IMG/VR virus record: IMGVR_UViG_3300036832_001266
Location: 1 to 56,268 of that record
Origin: a virus
Direction: 5' to 3' (one strand)
DNA: 56,268 nucleotides
Both the position numbers and the translations under genes were made by a program. The notes beneath the pieces are model-generated. The model was given only the letters and a program-made list of their open reading frames with translations, did not search any database and was not told the DNA's origin. Below, one piece after another: positions 47,965 to 55,816 of this stretch; the first letter of the stretch is position 1, and the number at the start of each line of letters is the position of its first letter.

Positions 47965-48137
47965 CAAAGATGAGCGCGTGGGAATGGCTCGCCATCCTCG
48001 CAACCTTTGGCACACTTGGTTATTACTTCTCTTACGCTGGCGTCACCTGGCAGAGCGTGCTGTTCGCAGCCGTCTTGATCGTCGCAGGGTTTCTTTCTGC
48101 CGACATGCTTTACGGCTTATGGTTCGGACGCAGGTAG
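47961..48137 (+). CDS. Small membrane protein B (58 aa)
   Basis: Two transmembrane helices (WLAILATFGTLGYYFSYAG and VLFAAVLIVAGFLSADMLYG) with a short basic tail (WFGRR). The hairpin topology and coupling to the preceding one-helix protein resemble phage holin pairs, but the evidence is only topology. Confidence 0.58.
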   Translation: MTKMSAWEWLAILATFGTLGYYFSYAGVTWQSVLFAAVLIVAGFLSADMLYGLWFGRR

Positions 48138-48157
48138 TCTCAAAAGGCAACGCTACA

Positions 48158-48667
48158 TTACTTAAGTTTTCCACGCAGGACAGCAGTTGTCAGACACGAG
48201 ATATCCTCCAACTGATCCCGAAACATGAACTTCGTGCCGGGATCAAGATCGGGAGGGGGGGCGGTATGATGCTCACGGATGAATCTCTGTTTCGTTACCC
48301 ATCCCAAGATCAGAACAATGGGATCATTGTGGAAGAACCAATCCCGAGCACAAACGCCGACAAGGATGTCTGCCGGGCTTTTCGCAAGAAAACGATTCTT
48401 GGTCACCGGCCAAATTAGAAACATGGTCTTTGATCCCTTCACGTCGATCAGCTTCTTCCGGTAGTTGACGTCCCATCCGCGGTCGCATTTACGCCCCCAA
48501 TCAAGCGTCTTGGGATCACGGCCAATATAGAGGCAGAATGCACATTCGCAGACCTTGCCCATCGCCTGATGACGCACGCTCTTGTCGATCCCGGGCCGCG
48601 CAAGGGCACGGGATTTCTCCTTTTGCTTTTTGGCGTAACCCAGAACCGAGCGCTCGCCCCATCCCAT
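48158..48667 (-). CDS. PD-(D/E)XK-like nuclease next to a DNA methyltransferase
   Basis: 169 aa from ATG 48667 (TAAGGA four bases upstream, inside the last codons of the methyltransferase). Its core, CDRGWDVNYRKKLIDVKGS then KTMFLIWPVTKNRFLAKSPA and DILVGVCARDW, has the arrangement G.D......(I/L)DVK of a PD-(D/E)XK nuclease: acidic residue, hydrophobic strand, D-V-K, then a conserved strand. A CAFCLYIGRDP segment precedes it. Adjacent to a methyltransferase and an RHH protein it could be a restriction-like or host-degrading nuclease. The catalytic assignment is by eye only. Confidence 0.62.
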   Translation of the reverse strand: MGWGERSVLGYAKKQKEKSRALARPGIDKSVRHQAMGKVCECAFCLYIGRDPKTLDWGRKCDRGWDVNYRKKLIDVKGSKTMFLIWPVTKNRFLAKSPADILVGVCARDWFFHNDPIVLILGWVTKQRFIREHHTAPPPDLDPGTKFMFRDQLEDISCLTTAVLRGKLK

Positions 48668-48674
48668 CGATTCC

Positions 48675-49778
48675 TTAATCCATTCCAGCGGGACGTCGAC
48701 CTCGACGGGTACTGCCGGTAGGAGCAGCCTCGAATCCCACACAGGTCCAGCCCTCCATTTGTCCGCGCGCAAATAATTCGATCTTGGTTTCGGGCGTGTC
48801 GAAATACGGATACATCTGCTCGATTGCCTGCCGGATTTCCGGCGGCTTGGCACTGTGCTTAGTACGTCGATGGCAAAACACCGACGAAAACAACTTGACC
48901 GGCTTTGGCATATCGCCGCGCGTACCGGCGAGCAGCACCTCATGCCGATTGCGAAACAGCAGCCCGGTGCCAATCCGCATTTTGTCCCATATGGCATGGG
49001 TTTTGTAGGTGAAGCCCCAGCTTTCAATGATGTCGATGGCACGAAAAATATTCGATGATGTACACCACAAGAACAGAATCGCGTCTTTGGCTGCCAGATC
49101 GCTGATTGATTGTTTACCGATCTTAAATGCCGCAATCTCTTCGTCCGACATCACCGGATAATGATCCTCCGGCATGCGATGCGATTCGTGGCCCTTTGGC
49201 GTATAGGTCTCGAACGTCCACGGTGGGTCGGCGTAAATCAGCGGGAAAGGCCCGAGCCTATCGGACGCAATCCTTACTTTGGCCCTGGTCGCAATCTTCT
49301 GATGCCGCTCCTCCCGACGCTCCTTGTACCAATAGGGCGATGCCTCCTCGATCAGCCACTCCATCGTCGGCAATATCTCTTGCTGTTTGGCCTCGGCGTA
49401 GACCTTGCGGCGCTCACCAATCGGCAGATAGCTCGCGCGCTGGCACTCGATAGCGCGGGCCTTTTGGAGATTAAGCCGCAGAAGCTCAGCCGTGAAACTA
49501 GGAGCGCTCCGCTCCTCATTTTTCTTTGGCCGGCCGGTTTGACCCCGCAGCATCTTCCGCAGCATAACGCCAAGACTGCAGCGAGCATCAAGATAAAGCT
49601 CGCGCACTGGTCGAAGATGCTCAGGGCGATAGAAACCGGCGCTCTTAAGGGCCGCTTCCAGGCCAGCGGTTGCAGCGCCAACTTGGATCACCTGCTCGGG
49701 CTCTTTGGCTGCCATCAGCCCCCGCCGCAACGCCGCGATCTGCCTCGGTAGCTCGGCAACAATGATCTGCTTGTTCAT
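48675..49778 (-). CDS. MT-A70-family DNA N6-adenine methyltransferase
   Basis: 367 aa. The catalytic motif IV is PLIYADPPWTFETYTPKG (DPPW at 184-187). Further MT-A70 elements are ILFLWCTSSNIFRAIDIIES, WGFTYKTHAIWDKMRIGTG and ETKIELFARGQMEGWTCVG. The N-terminal ~170 residues are helical with a basic RGQTGRPKKNEER hinge, as in ParB-linked phage MT-A70 enzymes. It likely protects phage DNA from host restriction or controls its own cassette. It is encoded between an RHH protein and a nuclease-like protein. Confidence 0.9.
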   Translation of the reverse strand: MNKQIIVAELPRQIAALRRGLMAAKEPEQVIQVGAATAGLEAALKSAGFYRPEHLRPVRELYLDARCSLGVMLRKMLRGQTGRPKKNEERSAPSFTAELLRLNLQKARAIECQRASYLPIGERRKVYAEAKQQEILPTMEWLIEEASPYWYKERREERHQKIATRAKVRIASDRLGPFPLIYADPPWTFETYTPKGHESHRMPEDHYPVMSDEEIAAFKIGKQSISDLAAKDAILFLWCTSSNIFRAIDIIESWGFTYKTHAIWDKMRIGTGLLFRNRHEVLLAGTRGDMPKPVKLFSSVFCHRRTKHSAKPPEIRQAIEQMYPYFDTPETKIELFARGQMEGWTCVGFEAAPTGSTRRGRRPAGMD

Positions 49779-49792
49779 CTAGTTGTTCTCGT

Positions 49793-49996
49793 TCACCGGT
49801 TGCGCCGAGCTTCATGTCGCTGTTCCTCCAGCTCCAGCAGCGCCAGCTCGATACCCCTCGCAATTAGGTCGGTCTGCGACGGGCCCGATGGCGGCCATTG
49901 CCGCCGGCCGCGTGTCACCTGGCGCAGTCGCTTAAGTAGTTGCATCGGTAACCGAAAGGAAACCTGGGCCCGGTTTTTTTCCGCTTGATTGGTCAT
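49793..49996 (-). CDS. Ribbon-helix-helix regulator of the methyltransferase cassette
   Basis: 67 aa. AQVSFRLPMQLLKRLRQVTR is a beta strand plus first helix, SQTDLIARGIELALLELEEQ the second helix: an Arc/CopG-like RHH fold with an insertion between them. It is the first gene of the minus-strand cassette, so it probably controls it; its partner operator was not identified. Confidence 0.75.
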   Translation of the reverse strand: MTNQAEKNRAQVSFRLPMQLLKRLRQVTRGRRQWPPSGPSQTDLIARGIELALLELEEQRHEARRNR

Positions 49997-50023
49997 AGCA
50001 TTGCTTGTATAGCAAGGAGAATC

Positions 50024-50473
50024 ATGCGACGCAAGCGCATCAGCTGGAAAACTAAATATGCGTCAGCATTGCTGGCCCTTGATGATATTCTTTACACCCA
50101 CGCCACCAAGATGACCGAGGACCATATCATCAGCCTCTATCACATCGACCATAACATCCTGCATGAGACGGGCCATCCCGATCGGAACAAGTTCTGGAAT
50201 CTGACGCCGAAGCTGATCGCCGAGCATCGCGAGAAGACCAAGCAAGACCTCAAGATCATCGCCAAGAGCAGGCGCATACGCAATGCCGCAGGAGCCGGTA
50301 ACCATGAAGCCCGGCTAGGGAAAGCTCCGCTGCGGACAGGGCCGGATGGGGTGAACGGGGTAAACTTTAGGCGCCCAAGTATCCGTTCTTCATCCGGCCC
50401 GCACAAAATCCGCTCGCGCGGTTTCGACAAGACGCGCAAGCGCAAGTGGGACGGCACGGTGGTGAGACGATGA
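50024..50473 (+). CDS. HNH-like endonuclease
   Basis: 149 aa from ATG 50024 (AAGGAGAATC upstream). LYHIDHNILHETGHPDRNKF, WNLTPKLIAEHREKTKQDLK and IIAKSRRIRNAAGAGNHEAR follow the HNH order (DH, N, H plus K..D..I.AK..R..), and the tail IRSRGFDKTRKRKWDG is typical of phage HNH enzymes of this type. It opens the recombination block (50.0-53.5 kb). One of the expected His positions is displaced, so activity is not certain. Confidence 0.7.
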   Translation: MRRKRISWKTKYASALLALDDILYTHATKMTEDHIISLYHIDHNILHETGHPDRNKFWNLTPKLIAEHREKTKQDLKIIAKSRRIRNAAGAGNHEARLGKAPLRTGPDGVNGVNFRRPSIRSSSGPHKIRSRGFDKTRKRKWDGTVVRR

Positions 50474-50919
50474 CAAAAATGGTTACCGCAGAGCAACTGG
50501 AAAGAGAAGAGAAAAGAGTCGAAGGGCTTCAGCAGCGCTTCCGTGATGCTCAGTGGGAAATCTGCTCAGAGCCGAGCGCCGCAGAAGCCACCGTTGCAGT
50601 GCTGATGGATATCCGCTCACAGCTCAAGCATATGAATCGGCTGCTAACGGAAATGCGTGACTGGACGCAAAGCTCCTGCGGGCATGTCAATCGGATTCGC
50701 GAATTTGTAGTGGACCTCAAGCACCAGAACGCCCGCGATCTCGAAATCATCCGCAACAGCACCGTTCGTCACGGTGTGGTCGTGAGCGAGGTCGGGCATG
50801 CCCAGGTTGAACTGATGAAGGAGCTTGTGGCGTACACCAAGAAGAAGGTGCGCAAACATGACCGAAAAAAAGAGGTATTCCGGCATCGGAACACGGCATC
50901 AAGGAGAACTAAACAGTGA
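50470..50919 (+). CDS. Coiled-coil early protein
   Basis: 149 aa from ATG 50470 (ATGA overlap). Helical: TAEQLEREEKRVEGLQQRFR, VAVLMDIRSQLKHMNRLLTE, IREFVVDLKHQNARDLEIIR, with a basic C-terminus. Function unknown; linked to the recombination genes. Confidence 0.66.
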   Translation: MTKMVTAEQLEREEKRVEGLQQRFRDAQWEICSEPSAAEATVAVLMDIRSQLKHMNRLLTEMRDWTQSSCGHVNRIREFVVDLKHQNARDLEIIRNSTVRHGVVVSEVGHAQVELMKELVAYTKKKVRKHDRKKEVFRHRNTASRRTKQ

Positions 50920-51821
50920 GCGACTGGCAATGGTGGCAAGACAAGCTTGCCGGCAAACCGGTACAAGCTAATCCGGATTTGCCGCAGTGGGGATTTTACC
51001 GTCAGTCCTACAAGGCGTTCTATGGTGCGCGTAAAACATTCACACCTGTCGCATATTATCCTGATGCCAACACCGGTGAGATGCGCTGCCGCATTGGCGA
51101 TGAGGACATCAGTGGTGACTCGATCAGGGCAACGAGAATGTGGAACCATGTCCACAACAACCCTGTCACCTTCGAGGCTTTCAACGACGTAGCCGAGAAG
51201 GGCGAGCTGTGGCCAGACGAGCATGAGTTGGTACGGATGGCCAGCGATAATCAGCCACCCGAGGACAACAGCTTTGAAGGCCTGCGTGATGCGATCGAGG
51301 ACCTCGCCCACGAAGCCGAGCGGCGCATCGAAGGACCGCCGATCGCAGATCAGAACGAGGCCGACAAGATCGCCAATTTGACCGATCGGCTGAGCGAGCT
51401 GTGGAAGAAAGCGGACGAGGCGCGCAAGGAAGAGAAGCGCCCCTTCGATCTCGGCGCTCAAGCTGTACAGAAACGATGGGCACCGGTCATGTTGCTGGCC
51501 GAGACCTACAAAAATCTCAAGTACAAGCTGCTTACGCCTTGGCTCAAGCGACTCGATGACGAGCGCAAAAAAGAGGCCGAGGCGGCCGCGGCCGCGGGTG
51601 CTCCGATCGAAATGAAACGGCCCCGAGCGGGCACCCGCGGTCGTGCGATGAGCCTCAAGTCGCTCAAGCGCGCTGAAATCTACGACTACGAAAAATGCCT
51701 CGCGTACTTCGCCGAGAGCCCCGATGTGAAAGCAACCGTGCAAGACCTGGCCAATCGGGCAGTCCGTGCCGGCATTACTGTGCCAGGTGCCAAGGTGCTG
51801 GAAGAAACCCAGGCCGTGTGA
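50916..51821 (+). CDS. Conserved phage protein upstream of ERF recombinase
   Basis: 301 aa from a GTG that overlaps the upstream TGA, with AAGGAG ten bases upstream. The N-terminal part (WWQDKLAGKPVQANPDLPQW, GFYRQS, MWNHVHNNPVTFEAFNDVAE, KGELWPDE) and a coiled-coil second half (LTDRLSELWKKADEARKEEK, PFDLGAQAVQKRWAPVMLLA) match a family commonly placed just before ERF genes in alphaproteobacterial phages. Probably an accessory to recombination or replication; no enzymatic motif. Confidence 0.76.
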   Translation: MSDWQWWQDKLAGKPVQANPDLPQWGFYRQSYKAFYGARKTFTPVAYYPDANTGEMRCRIGDEDISGDSIRATRMWNHVHNNPVTFEAFNDVAEKGELWPDEHELVRMASDNQPPEDNSFEGLRDAIEDLAHEAERRIEGPPIADQNEADKIANLTDRLSELWKKADEARKEEKRPFDLGAQAVQKRWAPVMLLAETYKNLKYKLLTPWLKRLDDERKKEAEAAAAAGAPIEMKRPRAGTRGRAMSLKSLKRAEIYDYEKCLAYFAESPDVKATVQDLANRAVRAGITVPGAKVLEETQAV

Positions 51822-51979
51822 TGTCTGACCATCCCCATCTCGATAAGCTGCTCTTGGAAGCAAAGCGACTTGTGAGCCTGCTGGAAGAGCCCGAATTAGG
51901 ACTCGCGACCTGGCATATGATGGTCGGTGACGTCTTACGTGAGATAGCAGAGTATGCACCCCAGAAGGACAGAAAATGA
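51821..51979 (+). CDS. Small early protein (52 aa)
   Basis: ATG 51821 overlaps the upstream TGA. MSDHPHLDKLLLEAKRLVSL and LATWHMMVGDVLREIAEYAP, helical. ATGA overlap with the next gene. Confidence 0.6.
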   Translation: MSDHPHLDKLLLEAKRLVSLLEEPELGLATWHMMVGDVLREIAEYAPQKDRK

Positions 51980-52335
51980 TGGGACGCACCAAGGTCACGC
52001 TTGATCTTAGTGATTGGGAACTGGCGGAGTGGCCAGAAGAGCTTTGGAAAGCGGTCGAGGTTACGAAAAACGATTACGCGATCAACATCGAAATCAACGC
52101 TTCGATCATGGAAACGGCCGCTCGAAAGATTATCAAGCAGGGTATTGAAACATATTTGAACGACGCAACTTTTTGGTTTTCGGAAAAAGGACTCGAAGTT
52201 GCCGACATGAATTGTGAAACGGAGTTCGTGGTGCCGTGGGACAACGTATTGTTCCGGACAGAGGCCATGTTGAATCAGGTCGAAAAGATGCTTGCCGCAA
52301 GACGCCAAGAACTCAAGGACGAAGAAGGAGATTAG
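51976..52335 (+). CDS. Early hypothetical protein (119 aa)
   Basis: TKVTLDLSDWELAEWPEELW, VEVTKNDYAINIEINASIME, TAARKIIKQGIETYLNDATF and ETEFVVPWDNVLFRTEAMLN: an alpha/beta protein in the recombination block. Not recognised. Confidence 0.62.
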   Translation: MMGRTKVTLDLSDWELAEWPEELWKAVEVTKNDYAINIEINASIMETAARKIIKQGIETYLNDATFWFSEKGLEVADMNCETEFVVPWDNVLFRTEAMLNQVEKMLAARRQELKDEEGD

Positions 52336-52337
52336 AG

Positions 52338-53456
52338 ATGGATGACATCAAGCCCCGCCGCTTGCCGATGGTGCCGGGACCGCCCGATCCGCAGAAGCTG
52401 CCGATCTCCGCTGCTGTGCAAGTCAACGAACGGCAAACTGCCGAGCGACCGCCGCTCTTCCAAATTGGCCCTGTCGGCAACCTCGCCAAGGCGATTGCGG
52501 AGGTGATGTCCAAAGTCGGCACGATTCCCAAGCGCGGCTTGAACAAATTCCACAACTACCACTACGTTCTGATGGAAGACGTTTTGAACGCGGTGACGCC
52601 GTTGATGGGACAAGCTGGGTTGGCAATTATTCAGAACGAGATCAAAATCAATCAGATCGAGAATAACCGTGTTGCCGTGGTCTACGAATTTCACCTCATT
52701 CACGAGAGCGGAGAAACCTGGCCTCCGATGCGGGGTACGGGCATGGCGATGGCGCGTGACAGTAAGGGAAATATCGACGACAAAGCCATCAACAAATGTC
52801 ACACGGCCGCGAGAAAATATTTTGTCTCCAGCTTGTTTCAGATTCCGGCAGGAGACTTCCCCGATGTTGATAGTGACGAAGATGTTAACGCGAATCAACG
52901 TAAAGAGCGCGGTCCTGTGCCAGGGCCATATCCGGCACAGACAAGCCAGCCCACCGCTGGCCTGGGAAGAAGTGAGGGACAGGGTTTCGGACCCGGCAAA
53001 ATAGAAGCAATACCCCACAAGCTGATGCTGGGCCCCGGACATGACGCCGACGATTATGCCTCTGCCTATATCCGAGCGATCGGAGCTGCCCAATCGCAAG
53101 AAGAGATCGAGCAATGGGATAAGCTCAATGATTCCATCCTGCAGAAAATGAGCGACACACGCTCAGAGCTATACGACAGGATCAGAGTCGCGGTTGAGCG
53201 CCGGCTGTCAGACCTGGTCAAGACCACGCCTGACGGCATGCCCGATCCGAAGGTGGACCCGCAGGACAGTATGAACTGGATCGCCGCGCAGCTGCAGGCC
53301 ATGAGCACCTACGAGGCTGCCGAGGCGTTCTGGAACGAAATGGTTGCGCCGCTTGAGAAGCAGTTCGACATCGTCGACTGGAGCATGTTGCTGGACGAAT
53401 TTACCCGCGCTGAACACCGGCTGAACCCGCCGGCACCGGAGCCGGAGGCAGCATGA
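52338..53456 (+). CDS. erf: ERF-family single-strand annealing recombinase
   Basis: 372 aa from ATG 52338 (GAAGGAGATTAGAG upstream). The N-terminal ERF domain shows NLAKAIAEVMSKVGTIPKRG, LNKFHNYHYVLMEDVLNAVT, PLMGQAGLAIIQNE and RGTGMAMARDSKGNIDDKAI followed by KCHTAARKYFVSSLFQIPAG, i.e. the K...KF...Y.Y....D....V.P.L...GL and KA...A..Y.L..LF signatures. The C-terminal half is a linker plus a helical domain. ERF proteins anneal single strands in phage recombination and genome circularisation. Confidence 0.92.
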   Translation: MDDIKPRRLPMVPGPPDPQKLPISAAVQVNERQTAERPPLFQIGPVGNLAKAIAEVMSKVGTIPKRGLNKFHNYHYVLMEDVLNAVTPLMGQAGLAIIQNEIKINQIENNRVAVVYEFHLIHESGETWPPMRGTGMAMARDSKGNIDDKAINKCHTAARKYFVSSLFQIPAGDFPDVDSDEDVNANQRKERGPVPGPYPAQTSQPTAGLGRSEGQGFGPGKIEAIPHKLMLGPGHDADDYASAYIRAIGAAQSQEEIEQWDKLNDSILQKMSDTRSELYDRIRVAVERRLSDLVKTTPDGMPDPKVDPQDSMNWIAAQLQAMSTYEAAEAFWNEMVAPLEKQFDIVDWSMLLDEFTRAEHRLNPPAPEPEAA

Positions 53457-53806
53457 TGCGTGATACGCGGGTACGGCGCTCGTTCTGTCTGCACTGCGGC
53501 AAGGAATTGGACTGCGCAATGCATTTTGCAAATGCCGTGCCAAATCAAGGAGATTTTACGGTCTGCATAGCCTGCGGACATCTCATGGTGTTCGGCAAGA
53601 AGATGCGTCTGCGCAATCCAAACCGTGCTGAACAGATTGCGATCGCTGGCAACCCGAAACTACTGATCATCCAAAAGGTGTTGGCTGCTTACAAGGAGAG
53701 TATCGATGTCAAAGACCAAGAAGGCCGAGAAGCTGATTCGCAAAGAGATCAAGAAGCATCGTCGGCAGAAACCGTTCAGGCTCAACAAGGTCGTAGCCAA
53801 AGGTAG
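53453..53806 (+). CDS. Zinc-ribbon early protein
   Basis: 117 aa. RRSFCLHCGKELDCAMHFAN and FTVCIACGHLMVFGKKMRLR give two CxxC knuckles ~25 residues apart, typical of small phage zinc ribbons, then a helix and an acidic/Gln-rich tail (EGREADSQRDQEASSAETVQ). The tail overlaps the next gene by 101 nt. Function unknown. Confidence 0.7.
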   Translation: MMRDTRVRRSFCLHCGKELDCAMHFANAVPNQGDFTVCIACGHLMVFGKKMRLRNPNRAEQIAIAGNPKLLIIQKVLAAYKESIDVKDQEGREADSQRDQEASSAETVQAQQGRSQR

Positions 53807-53906
53807 ACACCGCGGCTTGCCGATGACCTTTGCCATCTGGAATCTCAAGAGCGCCGGTGAACTGCGCGCCACGGCCGCTCGCGGACATTATCTTCGTGGG
53901 GCCTGA
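53706..53906 (+). CDS. Small basic early protein (66 aa)
   Basis: CAAGGAGAGTATCG precedes the ATG. MSKTKKAEKLIRKEIKKHRR, QKPFRLNKVVAKGRHRGLPM, about one third Lys/Arg. It lies within the 3' end of the zinc-ribbon gene in another frame; the strong ribosome site and the TGATG overlap with the next gene support it. Confidence 0.55.
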   Translation: MSKTKKAEKLIRKEIKKHRRQKPFRLNKVVAKGRHRGLPMTFAIWNLKSAGELRATAARGHYLRGA

Positions 53907-54364
53907 TGGCTGTCGAAACCTTCCTCACGAAACGCCGAGCGCTCTACAAGGGCGAGCTTGGATTGTTTGCCGACAACGAGATGGCTGAAGAGGATTTCCG
54001 CTTGTTCAGTCTGGGGGAAGTGTTCTTCAAGGGGTATCAACCGAAGACCCTGAAAGCACAGCAGTTTCTGTGGGGTCTTGTGTACAAGACTTGGCAGAAC
54101 ACCGATTACTGGATTGATCATCACCGTGCGATGATAGCCTTGAAGAAGCGCGTTAATTTCACCAAGGCGGTTCGCAATCCCGAGACCAAGCAGATGGAGC
54201 CAGCCGTTAGGTCGATAACGCGAATCGACGGTGAGCAGCTCCGTCTGCTGACGGAGCGAATCAAGGATGTCATCTGCGCTGATATTCTGCCTGGGATGAA
54301 TCGCAACGATTTGACGCGCGAGGTTGAGGAGATGTTAGGCATACGAGGAGGAAAGCAATGCTGA
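53906..54364 (+). CDS. DUF1367-like phage protein
   Basis: 152 aa. EMAEEDFRLFSLGEVFFKGY, TLKAQQFLWGLVYKTWQNTD, VRSITRIDGEQLRLLTERIK and CADILPGMNRNDLTREVEEM follow the course of DUF1367 (Nin-region) proteins: K.G.......(H/Q)F.W.L....W...........K....S...M....F......... . Accessory recombination or replication role is inferred from neighbours only. Confidence 0.66.
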   Translation: MAVETFLTKRRALYKGELGLFADNEMAEEDFRLFSLGEVFFKGYQPKTLKAQQFLWGLVYKTWQNTDYWIDHHRAMIALKKRVNFTKAVRNPETKQMEPAVRSITRIDGEQLRLLTERIKDVICADILPGMNRNDLTREVEEMLGIRGGKQC

Positions 54365-54477
54365 TCTTGGGATGGTGCGCCGACAAGCTCGCACGCAGAC
54401 CTGACATCGCGAGCATGGTCGGGCTGGCACTGCTGGCTGCAACCGTCATCGCGTTCCTTGCAATCATGTTCCTCTGA
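54358..54477 (+). CDS. Small single-pass membrane protein (39 aa)
   Basis: GAGGAGGAAAGCA directly before ATG 54358. MLILGWCADKLARRPDIASM followed by a transmembrane helix (VGLALLAATVIAFLAIMFL). Overlaps the upstream stop. Function unknown. Confidence 0.55.
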   Translation: MLILGWCADKLARRPDIASMVGLALLAATVIAFLAIMFL

Positions 54478-54486
54478 GAGGCGCAA

Positions 54487-54720
54487 ATGAGGAAAGTCAA
54501 TTCAAATAATAAGTCAGGGGAACCATGCGTGTTCTGGAATGCCCAACGGGAAAAATGGCAGGTCCAAATCACAATCCATGTCGGCCTTTTTCAATCCTTG
54601 AGAGAGGCCATAGCCGCACGCGACGAGGTCCGTAATGGAAACACTAGCCCTTCTCATCGTTCTTCAGAGCGAACCGTGGTGGCAGAAATGCGAGAGCGCA
54701 GCGCTCGATTTCGGCTATGA
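54487..54720 (+). CDS. AP2-like DNA-binding domain protein
   Basis: 77 aa. NKSGEPCVFWNAQREKWQVQ, ITIHVGLFQSLREAIAARDE: three strands and a helix with the G.. .W....KW...I....G.F.....A..ARDE pattern of the AP2/ERF-type domain found in phage HNH enzymes and integrases. Here it stands alone with a basic C-terminal tail. The tail overlaps the next gene by 86 nt. Confidence 0.6.
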   Translation: MRKVNSNNKSGEPCVFWNAQREKWQVQITIHVGLFQSLREAIAARDEVRNGNTSPSHRSSERTVVAEMRERSARFRL

Positions 54721-54895
54721 CACTGGAGCAATCAACCTCGGCGTCGACATGGCACTTAACTGCCGGTATGCACCCCTAGCCGGACGACTCCGATCTGACG
54801 TTGAGATTTTAATTCTTGGATGGTGCGCAGAACATCCAAATGCACCTTGTATCGAGCTACTCAATGCCGCAGCTATGATCGAGAGAGGAAAATAA
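54635..54895 (+). CDS. Early hypothetical protein (86 aa)
   Basis: GAGGTCCGTA precedes the ATG. METLALLIVLQSEPWWQKCE, SAALDFGYDTGAINLGVDMA, LRSDVEILILGWCAEHPNAP. Helical with a hydrophobic start. Not recognised. Confidence 0.55.
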   Translation: METLALLIVLQSEPWWQKCESAALDFGYDTGAINLGVDMALNCRYAPLAGRLRSDVEILILGWCAEHPNAPCIELLNAAAMIERGK

Positions 54896-54896
54896 A

Positions 54897-55088
54897 ATGC
54901 CGCTGATATGCGACTACAGCAACTGCGTTAACGTCATACCCAAGAGCGGGTTCAGGTTGATGGTGACAGAAATCGCCGACGACAACCAGGTCACCGAGGT
55001 AGTTTTCTGTTCCTACGAGCACGCGATCCTGTACCTTGAGAGGCGATCCAGCGACGGTGAAATCCTGCGCGCGCAATATGGCACATGA
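54897..55088 (+). CDS. Small early protein (63 aa)
   Basis: LICDYSNCVNVIPKSGFRLM, VTEIADDNQVTEVVFCSYEH: three Cys and a His in a C....C ... CS..H arrangement, like a small treble-clef or zinc-binding fold (compare phage proteins carrying C..C..........FCS..H). ATGA overlap with the transporter gene. Confidence 0.58.
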   Translation: MPLICDYSNCVNVIPKSGFRLMVTEIADDNQVTEVVFCSYEHAILYLERRSSDGEILRAQYGT

Positions 55089-55816
55089 TTGCCAGCGCGG
55101 TCGCCATAGTCTGCCTTGGCCTTGCTAAGGGCGGCTTCGTCGGACTTGGTCTGCTTGCCACACCAATACTGATGCTCTCATTGCCACCGCTCGACGCAGT
55201 TGCGGTGCTCATCCCCGTCATGCTGGCCCAGGATATCTTCTCGGTGTGGGCTTATCGACGCGAGTACGATCCCCGCAACCTCCGCATCATGCTGCCGGGC
55301 GTTCTAATCGGCATAACCGTTGCGTGGCTCTTGCTTGTGGAGATAACGCACATTCGACTACTCGTGGGGCTAACACTGCTTTGGCTCGTAATCACGCAGA
55401 CATTCGGTCCATCATCGCACCGATCTTCCCCCGTCGTTGGAACCTTTTGGGGCGTCGCGTCGGGCTTCGCTGGTCTCGTCTCAAACGCCGGTAGCATAGG
55501 CTTTCTGATGTACGTATTTCCACAACGCCTTGCGCCCCGCGTCTACGCTGGGACCATGGCTATCTTCTTTGCCGTGGTCGATCTGGCGAAGCTGCCCCCG
55601 TTCATCGGAATGAGACAATTCACACAGGAAAATCTTGAGCATTCGGCGTTCCTGATTCTGCCGGCCCTGGCAATGAACTGGATCGGAATCATTCTCGTCC
55701 GTCGCATCAACCCTCGACTGTTCTACCGACTAGCAACCGCCCTGGTCTTCTGCATAGCCGTCATCTTGATATGGCAGGATTGGAGTCAATCTGACGGGGC
55801 GCCGAGGACCGAATGA
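55085..55816 (+). CDS. TauE/SafE (TSUP)-family membrane transporter
   Basis: 243 aa with about seven or eight transmembrane helices. LAKGGFVGLGLLATPILMLS is the signature of the first TSUP half, PLDAVAVLIPVMLAQDIFSV the following helix, and GTFWGVASGFAGLVSNAGSI the matching segment in the second half (G...G...GL...GS). The usual ~250 aa length is complete. TSUP proteins export or import sulfite, sulfoacetate and related anions. In a phage this is an auxiliary gene; the substrate cannot be told. Overlaps both neighbours (ATGA), so it is a real member of the early operon. Confidence 0.85.
   Translation: MIASAVAIVCLGLAKGGFVGLGLLATPILMLSLPPLDAVAVLIPVMLAQDIFSVWAYRREYDPRNLRIMLPGVLIGITVAWLLLVEITHIRLLVGLTLLWLVITQTFGPSSHRSSPVVGTFWGVASGFAGLVSNAGSIGFLMYVFPQRLAPRVYAGTMAIFFAVVDLAKLPPFIGMRQFTQENLEHSAFLILPALAMNWIGIILVRRINPRLFYRLATALVFCIAVILIWQDWSQSDGAPRTE

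Noticed and set aside
48668-49135. Upstream extension of the nuclease-like gene to 49135
   Set aside because: Would lie entirely inside the methyltransferase gene. The ATG at 48667 has a TAAGGA ribosome site and begins where the protein becomes ordinary in composition.
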